A stretch of 52,617 bases of DNA, taken from assembly GCA_947624585.1 (NCBI GenBank), contig CANQKZ010000006.1, positions 1 through 52,617 of the forward strand, read 5' to 3'. The notes beneath the pieces are model-generated. The model was given only the letters and a program-made list of their open reading frames with translations. It made no database searches and was not told the DNA's origin. Source of the stretch: an uncultured Oscillospiraceae bacterium (GTDB taxonomy: Bacteria; Bacillota; Clostridia; Oscillospirales; Oscillospiraceae). The position numbers and the translations under genes are program-made. Positions 47,710 to 52,617 of this stretch are shown piece after piece (positions within the stretch are counted from its first letter, which is position 1; each line of letters opens with the position of its first letter).

Positions 47710-48081
47710 ATGAAGCTAGAATACATCGAAACGAAAGAGAAAACCACCGAGAAGGGCGACCACTACATCCGCAAGATTTACGCCATCGAGGGGTACACCA
47801 TCACGGTGGATGACGTGGCCTATAACGACGGCAGCACCTATCACGATGTCAGCATCACCGCTCCCTGGCGCAACATGACGGAGCGCACCTACATCCCGGA
47901 GATATACTACCACGACGGCTTTATGGGGAACGAGGCACCCCGCATCCAAATCCAGACCACGTCGTATGGCTCAATGGAGCCGGAGGAGTTCAAGCGGTTC
48001 GTCGCCGCCCAGCAGAAGGCCTTGGAGATCGCGGAGATACTGACCGAGGAATTCATCACCAAGCAGCAGAAGGAGGACTGA
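47710..48081 (+). CDS. Accessory operon protein 3 (123 residues)
   Basis: This 123-residue acidic protein has a beta-rich N-terminal half (YAIEGYTITVDDVAYNDGST) and a C-terminal helix (EPEEFKRFVAAQQKALEIAE). No known domain is visible. It lies behind GGGAGAAAGG in the same operon. Confidence 0.8.
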   Translation: MKLEYIETKEKTTEKGDHYIRKIYAIEGYTITVDDVAYNDGSTYHDVSITAPWRNMTERTYIPEIYYHDGFMGNEAPRIQIQTTSYGSMEPEEFKRFVAAQQKALEIAEILTEEFITKQQKED

Positions 48082-48084
48082 AAA

Positions 48085-48282
48085 ATGGCAAGAGTGATTA
48101 TCGCCGCTGATCGCGAGGGTTATGGCATCGATCAGGTCAGAGAGACCATGACGGTGGGAGAACTGGTGGCACTGCTTCAGGACTATGACGAGGACGCGCC
48201 CATCTATTTGAGCCACGACAACGGGTTCACCTTCGGGGGCATCACCGAGAGGAAGATCGAGGAGGTCTTTGACGATGAGTAA
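48085..48282 (+). CDS. Accessory operon protein 4 (65 residues)
   Basis: This 65-residue acidic protein contains MTVGELVALLQDYDEDAPIY followed by LSHDNGFTFGGI. This motif (T-V-G-E-L-x-x-x-L-x-x-y-D-x-D-x-x-v-x-l) recurs in small proteins of mobile elements and phages without an assigned function. It is coupled to its neighbours by 0-10 bp spacing. Confidence 0.85.
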   Translation: MARVIIAADREGYGIDQVRETMTVGELVALLQDYDEDAPIYLSHDNGFTFGGITERKIEEVFDDE

Positions 48283-48451
48283 CGCCACGCGGTACATCGT
48301 GTACTACTGGTACGAGAGGTTCGGGAAGTGGATAGAGTTCTACCGCACATACGACAGGGAGGCGGCGGAATTTGAGGCAGAGTCCATGAAGAAGATACTC
48401 AAGACGAGGACAAGAATCGAGGAGCGGCTGGCACAGCCAGAGAAAGGATGA
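48275..48451 (+). CDS. Accessory operon protein 5 (58 residues)
   Basis: This 58-residue protein starts at MSNATRYIVYYWYERFGKWI with the ribosome site GAGGAGG inside the preceding gene. It is strongly aromatic and then helical (EFEAESMKKILKTRTRIEE). No family is recognised. Confidence 0.75.
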   Translation: MSNATRYIVYYWYERFGKWIEFYRTYDREAAEFEAESMKKILKTRTRIEERLAQPEKG

Positions 48452-48456
48452 ACACC

Positions 48457-48816
48457 ATGATGGAGTGGAAAGTATTTTGCAATTCCAATGTCGGGAATTA
48501 CTGCGGGACGGTTCCCGCAGACAGCTTCGACGAGGCGATCTGTTTAGGGCGCGATATATGGGGCATGGACATTACCGGCGCGCAGCCGGTAGAACACCAG
48601 ACCAACAACTTCGGACACGATGAGTGGAAGCCCTTTCGGTTCTGGCTCCCCGCGCCCGGCGCCGTCGATCACAGAACGTATGAGTGGCTGGAAGATAGCC
48701 TACGAAAATTCCTGCAGTTCACAGCCCTGCGGCGGTATGAGATCGCGGTCACATATCAATACACCTCCAGCGCCGCTATGACGGCCACGGTTAGAGTGAA
48801 GGATTACAGAGGATAA
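48457..48816 (+). CDS. Accessory operon protein 6 (119 residues)
   Basis: This 119-residue protein starts at MMEWKVFCNSNVGNYCGTVP. It has FDEAICLGRDIWGMDITGAQ, aromatic residues and a C-terminal beta hairpin. No named domain is evident. The start codon choice between two adjacent ATGs is uncertain. Confidence 0.75.
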   Translation: MMEWKVFCNSNVGNYCGTVPADSFDEAICLGRDIWGMDITGAQPVEHQTNNFGHDEWKPFRFWLPAPGAVDHRTYEWLEDSLRKFLQFTALRRYEIAVTYQYTSSAAMTATVRVKDYRG

Positions 48817-48862
48817 CATACACGCCTGTCCTACCGGGCATACGGGGAGAAAGGAAACGACA

Positions 48863-49099
48863 ATGAGGCTCACCAAGAAGCGTGATTACGACGGGAGCAT
48901 CCGCAAGGTATGGAGCGATGACAAGGAGGTTTGCTTCGGCATCGTCGGAACCGTGGGCGATCTGCTCCGTGAAGGTGTTTTAGAATATGCGGACTATCCC
49001 AAGGAATCGTGGGCGTACATCCCGGCGCCGGGCGTGATCCAGCAGCCGTGCTTCGGGAAAGACCGCGAGGAGGCGCTGTCCAACCTGCCGAAGATGTGA
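48863..49099 (+). CDS. Accessory operon protein 7 (78 residues)
   Basis: This 78-residue protein starts at MRLTKKRDYDGSIRKVWSDD behind GGGAGAAAGG. A central GTVGDLLREGVLEYADYPKE links to a Trp/Pro-rich end. I do not recognise it. Confidence 0.75.
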   Translation: MRLTKKRDYDGSIRKVWSDDKEVCFGIVGTVGDLLREGVLEYADYPKESWAYIPAPGVIQQPCFGKDREEALSNLPKM

Positions 49100-49112
49100 G
49101 GAGGATATGACG

Positions 49113-49343
49113 ATGAACAGGGAGAGAAGAAAGGCGCTGCGGGACATCATTGAGCAGCTGGAGGAGTTGAAGGACAGTCTGGAGAGCATTCAGTCCGAGG
49201 AGGAGGAATACCGGGACAACATCCCGGAGAATCTGCAGGGAAGCGAAAGGTATGAGCGGGCCGATGAAGCCGTCAGCTATATGGGAGATGCCGCCAGCTA
49301 CCTGGACGATGTAATCAGCAACATAGAGTCCGCCGTCGAATAG
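49113..49343 (+). CDS. Accessory operon protein 8, coiled coil (76 residues)
   Basis: This 76-residue acidic protein starts at MNRERRKALRDIIEQLEELK behind GAGGAGG. It is predicted to be almost wholly coiled coil, with Glu/Asp-rich heptads and a final helix DVISNIESAVE. No function is known. It ends the accessory operon. Confidence 0.75.
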   Translation: MNRERRKALRDIIEQLEELKDSLESIQSEEEEYRDNIPENLQGSERYERADEAVSYMGDAASYLDDVISNIESAVE

Positions 49344-49462
49344 GAGAGCCGTTGCAACGCGAGGCACGGCCCGGAGAGGCGATGCAGGACGCTGGGTAGG
49401 CGGAGACACGCCCCGAAGCCGCAAAGCCAGCAGAGAGCCGGGAATCGCCCGGAAACGAGAAA
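49344..49462. other. Gap after the accessory operon, no gene seen
   Basis: This 119-bp stretch is GC-rich and purine-rich on the plus strand. It contains CGTTGCAACG at 49350-49359. No reading frame with a credible start is visible. It could be a 3' RNA segment of the operon. Confidence 0.4.
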
Positions 49463-49499
49463 AGCGCCCGCCCCAGGGAAATCCCCCAGGGCGGGCGCT
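49463..49499 (-). terminator. Terminator of the DGR/lysis transcript
   Basis: AGCGCCCGCCC (49463-49473) and GGGCGGGCGCT (49489-49499) form an 11-bp G/C stem followed on the minus strand by TTTTCTCGTTT. It sits directly after the last lysis-module gene. The plus-strand flank lacks a T-run. Confidence 0.85.
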
Positions 49500-49502
49500 C
49501 TC

Positions 49503-49727
49503 TCATTCGTTCAGTTTTTCCCGCTGCGCTTCGATGGCGCGGGCCAGATCATCCCGGAGGGCGGACATCCGCTCCTCTATGCCCTCGATCACCCAGGACA
49601 GCTGCGCGGCGTTGAACTGCGTGTAATCTGTCGGGGCGGTCAGCCGTCTGCTCCCGGTGCGGAAGCCCCACGAGAAGCAGATCGCGCAGATCACCAGCAC
49701 GGCGATGATCCGGCAGAGTTTCCTCAC
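49503..49727 (-). CDS. Small membrane protein after the endolysin
   Basis: This 74-residue protein starts at a GTG overlapping the endolysin stop. It has one hydrophobic helix near the N-terminus (CRIIAVLVICAICFSWGF) followed by a helical soluble region (EGIEERMSALRDDLARAIEA). It may assist lysis, but no spanin is expected in a monoderm host. It is the last gene of the module. Confidence 0.65.
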   Translation of the reverse strand: MRKLCRIIAVLVICAICFSWGFRTGSRRLTAPTDYTQFNAAQLSWVIEGIEERMSALRDDLARAIEAQREKLNE

Positions 49728-50581
49728 CACAGCTTCGTGAGCGCCGCCGCCCAGGTCTTGGGGCCGCACTCGCCGTCCCACTCGCTGGACGTGGTGGGGA
49801 ACAGCTGCTGCTGCAACTTCTTGACCGCCGCCACGGTGTTGGCGCCGTAGCTGCCGTCCACGTCCACGTCCTTGCCGTCAGCACCCTTGCAGCCACGGGC
49901 GAAGCAGATGCGCTGGATGCTCTTGACCTCCGCGCCCGTGCAGCCCTTGGTGAGCGTGTGCAGGGTGATGGTGCAGGCGGGGCCTACCTTGGTCGTAGGC
50001 TGGGTGCTGCCTCCGGAGCCGGAGCCGGAACTGGAGCCGCCGCTGCTGCTCCCGCCGCTGGACGCGCTGCTGTCATCATACTTCGGATGGCCATAGCCCG
50101 CGATGTATGTGGAGGACTGATTGTAGATGTTCTTCTTGACCTGATCGGAGGCGTTGCCCTCCACCACTGTCACCTGACTGGGGGACACGGCTACCACGAT
50201 GCCGGTATGCACCAGCTCTCCCCCTTGCTGAAAGAACACCTGATCGCCCACCTTCGGGTTGCGATCATAGCGGCCCAGGGCCTTGTAATAGGACGCGGAA
50301 TAGGGACACGCGGCCCCAAGCGGCCCGGTCTGGCACTCGATGATCTGGCCCTCGGTCTTCCCGAAGATCTTGAAGAACAGCCAGTCCACGAATACGTCGC
50401 ACCATGCGTATCCGTTTTTGTTCCCGTTGTAATAGCCCGCGTTGGCCAGATCGCGGGCGTACTTCGTCCAGTTGCCGGAGCCGGAGTTGGCCGTGGCGTT
50501 ATCCAGGCTGCTGTTGCTGGCCTTCTCATGGTAGCCCACTTCTCCGAGGGCCAGTTCGATCAGTTTTTCAAGATTCGTCAT
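49724..50581 (-). CDS. Endolysin: CHAP/NlpC-type amidase with peptidoglycan-binding domain
   Basis: This 285-residue protein has a Cys/His peptidase domain (residues about 8-165) with C61 in YAWCDVFVDW and H125 in GELVHTGIVV. A Ser/Gly linker (about 172-195) follows. The C-terminal PG_binding_1-type domain (about 205-285) has KSIQRICFARGCKGADGKDV. No signal peptide is visible, so it needs the holin to reach the wall. Confidence 0.94.
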   Translation of the reverse strand: MTNLEKLIELALGEVGYHEKASNSSLDNATANSGSGNWTKYARDLANAGYYNGNKNGYAWCDVFVDWLFFKIFGKTEGQIIECQTGPLGAACPYSASYYKALGRYDRNPKVGDQVFFQQGGELVHTGIVVAVSPSQVTVVEGNASDQVKKNIYNQSSTYIAGYGHPKYDDSSASSGGSSSGGSSSGSGSGGSTQPTTKVGPACTITLHTLTKGCTGAEVKSIQRICFARGCKGADGKDVDVDGSYGANTVAAVKKLQQQLFPTTSSEWDGECGPKTWAAALTKLW

Positions 50582-50910
50582 TGGTATAATCCCTCCTGTG
50601 ATTCAAATTGAGGCTGGCCGTGATCCTCTCCACGGTCAGCCCCTTCGGTTTTGTTTTTCTCGGCCTCATACTTCCGATCTTCCACCTGCCAGCGGCGGTT
50701 TTCGTGGCGCTCCCTGGTGGTGCGTATCATCCCCATCATCCCGCATTCCCCGGTTATGGCCCCGAAGAATCCATGGGTCAGCGCATCCGACACGACCTTG
50801 TCGTGCCACGCGAACACGAAGCACGCCACGATGTACGAGATGGCGGTGATGAACAGCGCGATCAGCATCTTGGTCATGGTGCTGATGCCGTTCTTTTCGT
50901 GCTTACCCAT
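50578..50910 (-). CDS. Small membrane protein of the lysis module
   Basis: This 110-residue protein starts at MGKHEKNGISTMTKMLIALF inside the end of the holin gene. It has one long hydrophobic helix (MLIALFITAISYIVACFVFA) and a charged, helical C-terminus (HENRRWQVEDRKYEAEKNKT). It could be a second holin or a lysis regulator. Not recognised beyond that. Confidence 0.75.
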   Translation of the reverse strand: MGKHEKNGISTMTKMLIALFITAISYIVACFVFAWHDKVVSDALTHGFFGAITGECGMMGMIRTTRERHENRRWQVEDRKYEAEKNKTEGADRGEDHGQPQFESQEGLYQ

Positions 50911-51133
50911 TGGCCACGTCCGGCAGCCGCTGCTGTTCCGGGGTCTTGGTGGTGTTCGTCCCGGCGTACCAGCCAAGCACCATCCAGAATGCGCTCTTGA
51001 CCTCCTCGGCGCCCACGCTGCCGTTGAATACGCAGTAGCCGAAGAACACGCAGGCGGCCAGCGCCAGAAACGTGCGCATCTCGAACAGCGCGGCCAGCTT
51101 CTCCGCCAGCATCTCCAGAATTGTCTCTTTCAT
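50903..51133 (-). CDS. Holin-like protein
   Basis: This 76-residue protein starts MKETILEMLAEKLAALFEMR and has a hydrophobic segment (TFLALAACVFFGYCVFNG) and a second amphipathic helix (SAFWMVLGWYAGTNTTKTP). The length, position before the endolysin and charged C-terminus suit a holin. It would time membrane permeabilisation. Confidence 0.8.
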   Translation of the reverse strand: MKETILEMLAEKLAALFEMRTFLALAACVFFGYCVFNGSVGAEEVKSAFWMVLGWYAGTNTTKTPEQQRLPDVANG

Positions 51134-51161
51134 AGCAATGCCTCCTCAAAAAATTACCGGG

Positions 51162-51461
51162 TTACTTCAGCCCGGCGCTGCACAGAAGATATGCGATGAG
51201 TCCGCCCACGAGGGCGGACATGGCGGCGGCCACCAGCGCCTCCCACCGTTTCCCCGGCTGGCTGGTCAGCGCCTTCACGTCGGCCTTGATCTCCCGGACA
51301 TCGGATTCCACGGAATCCTGCTTTGTGGCCAAGACCTCCACGGTGGCCACCAGCTTCTCCATGTTGTCCTGCCGTTCTTCCAGCCTATCCAGGCGGTGCG
51401 TGTTGCTTTTGCACCGGGCTTCCAGTGAGGCGAAGTTGGCCTCGTCGCGTTCGTTTTCCAT
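51162..51461 (-). CDS. XhlA-type hemolysin/lysis protein
   Basis: This 99-residue protein starts at MENERDEANFASLEARCKSN behind GAGGGGTG. It is coiled coil (RLDRLEERQDNMEKLVATVE) with a C-terminal transmembrane helix (ALVAAAMSALVGGLIAYLLC). XhlA proteins assist holin/endolysin lysis in Bacillus PBSX. It follows the DGR reverse transcriptase and precedes the holin. Confidence 0.88.
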   Translation of the reverse strand: MENERDEANFASLEARCKSNTHRLDRLEERQDNMEKLVATVEVLATKQDSVESDVREIKADVKALTSQPGKRWEALVAAAMSALVGGLIAYLLCSAGLK

Positions 51462-51495
51462 ACGATCACCCCTCGTTGATTTTTTGTATGAAAAG

Positions 51496-51525
51496 CGGCA
51501 CCCCCGCACGGTGGCGGGGGTGCCG
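51496..51525 (-). terminator. Hairpin between reverse transcriptase and lysis genes
   Basis: CGGCACCCCCGC (51496-51507) and GCGGGGGTGCCG (51514-51525) form a 12-bp stem. A short T-run (CTTTTC) follows on the minus strand. It could end or attenuate the DGR transcript before the lysis genes. Confidence 0.65.
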
Positions 51526-51542
51526 ATTATTTTCGCTGGCGC

Positions 51543-52617
51543 CTATGAGCGCCGGATGAGAACGAAGTCCTTTAGTACCTGCTCCCGGAGGGCGTCATTG
51601 TTGCAGTGCTGCATCATCCCCAGGTAGCTGACGATCACGCTCTGGCAGTATTCCAGGGGAAGCTCCCCGGTGGCGTAGTGTTCCCGGACATAATCAAGGT
51701 GGCGCTTCATCTGCAAGCTGGTACTGCGCCGCAGTTCGATCTTATCCGGCGACACCTGCCGGCCCACAAATTCCACCTTCCGGCCAACGGGGATGACGGC
51801 GGTTTTGGAATTGAGTTGGAGGCCCAGATGCTCCTTCAGATGTTCGTCCGTCCAGCCGATGATGTCCCACACCTGGGATTTGTCCGGGGCCAGCACGATC
51901 ATATCGTCCATGTAGCGGATGTAGTACGGCGCCCTCAGTTCGCGCTTGATGTAGTGATCCAGCGGGGTAAGCACCACGTTGGCGGTCATCTGGCTTATGA
52001 GTGAGCCGACCTGCATCCCTATCCCGGACACGCGCTCCGCCGTGGTGACGTCGGTGCATTCCAGCGGGAGTCCGAATGGGCGGTCATCGCAGCGGATGGC
52101 CGTTTCCAGGAACCACATCATGTCGGGGTCATCCAGCGGGCGGCCCAGTTCCCGCAGCTGCACATCGACCGGGACACGGAAAAAGAATTTGGCGATGTCC
52201 ATCTTGCCGATGTACCACTGCTGGGGCTTGTGCTCCACGGTGCGCATCCACGATTGCAGCTTGTTCACGGCCCGGATGGTGCCGCGCCCCGGTATGCTCC
52301 CGTAGCTGTGCTCATACATGGATTTCAAGTAGATCGGCCACAGCACATTATAGGCGGAGCAGTTCACGACGCGATCTGCGAAGGGCATGGCGTGGATCAG
52401 CCGCACCTTGGGGAAGTATTCATAGAAGGGATGGGGGCGGCCGGGAGTGTAGGTCTTCCACTGGAGCCTGTTCACGTCATTGATGATATGCTCCTCAAGG
52501 TTGGCGGAATATTCCAGCACTGCCGCCTTAAACCGCTTGTTCCGGCGGGCAAGGCGGTAGCCGTCATACAGGTTGTCGAAGGTTGCGAACCGTTCAAAAA
52601 CATGAGAGTGCTTTTCC
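51543..52617 (-). CDS. DGR reverse transcriptase (5' end continues at base 2-1 if circular)
   Basis: The open frame runs to the right edge. Joining base 52617 to base 1 gives MEKHSHVFERF... at an ATG behind GAGGAG, for a 358-residue protein. Motifs in that numbering: DIAKFF with D141, GSLISQ at 205-210 (the DGR-type SQ in motif 4), and YMDD at 236-239. It makes mutagenised cDNA from the template RNA with Avd. Terminal position after avd and TR fits. Confidence 0.95.
   Translation of the reverse strand, partial: EKHSHVFERFATFDNLYDGYRLARRNKRFKAAVLEYSANLEEHIINDVNRLQWKTYTPGRPHPFYEYFPKVRLIHAMPFADRVVNCSAYNVLWPIYLKSMYEHSYGSIPGRGTIRAVNKLQSWMRTVEHKPQQWYIGKMDIAKFFFRVPVDVQLRELGRPLDDPDMMWFLETAIRCDDRPFGLPLECTDVTTAERVSGIGMQVGSLISQMTANVVLTPLDHYIKRELRAPYYIRYMDDMIVLAPDKSQVWDIIGWTDEHLKEHLGLQLNSKTAVIPVGRKVEFVGRQVSPDKIELRRSTSLQMKRHLDYVREHYATGELPLEYCQSVIVSYLGMMQHCNNDALREQVLKDFVLIRRS

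Noticed and set aside
1..52617. tRNA genes and CRISPR arrays
   Set aside because: No cloverleaf-like segment with a TTCRANY-type arm and no regularly spaced direct repeats were seen on reading.

Overview
The window looks like the complete genome of a temperate contractile-tailed phage (myovirus type) of a GC-rich Firmicute, probably a gut Clostridia/Oscillospirales host. The clues are strong AAGGAGG ribosome sites, DUF6906, DUF4428 and XhlA-type genes, a large serine recombinase as integrase, and a dnaD-like replisome organiser. No chromosomal flank is visible: phage modules run from end to end and the integrase sits inside the window. The two ends also join correctly. Joining base 52617 to base 1 restores an ATG, with a GAGGAG ribosome site, for the reverse transcriptase that is otherwise cut at the right edge. 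I therefore read the window as a circular or circularly permuted phage genome opened inside a diversity-generating retroelement (DGR).

Layout, read on the minus strand in transcription order. 43.0-27.1 kb holds the early region: Cro-like regulator, small genes, Sak4-like ATPase, PD-(D/E)XK nuclease, NinB-like protein, SSB, DnaD-type replication protein with an iteron-like origin inside it, helicase loader, RecU, adenine-methylase-like protein, ParB-like and zinc-finger proteins, YopX, and an ArpU-like late regulator. 26.9-23.7 kb is a four-gene cassette (membrane protein, ParB-like, IbrA-like PAPS-reductase family, IbrB-like). 23.7-23.25 kb is a gene-free, G-tract-rich stretch and a candidate packaging site. 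23.2-15.7 kb is a lambda-like head module (terminases, portal, protease with nested scaffold, decoration protein, capsid). 15.7-1.9 kb holds connectors and a P2-like contractile tail and baseplate. 1.9 kb to 1, continuing at 52.6-51.5 kb, is the DGR: variable lectin-fold protein, Avd, template repeat, reverse transcriptase. 51.5-49.5 kb is the lysis module.

The plus strand carries only the lysogeny and accessory genes: a CI-like repressor (43.16 kb), a DUF4428/SHOCT protein, the serine integrase, a small HTH regulator, and from 47.2 to 49.3 kb an eight-gene operon of small unknown proteins. That operon is driven by a near-consensus promoter embedded in a three-site operator shared with a divergent HTH gene.

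The head and tail genes build the virion. The DGR diversifies a protein encoded beside the baseplate and fibre genes, so it probably changes receptor binding. The immunity region contains operators of one consensus (CTTGAA-N5-TTCAAG). It also contains a previously unlisted 52-codon convergent gene whose product resembles the repressor's own C-terminal tail.
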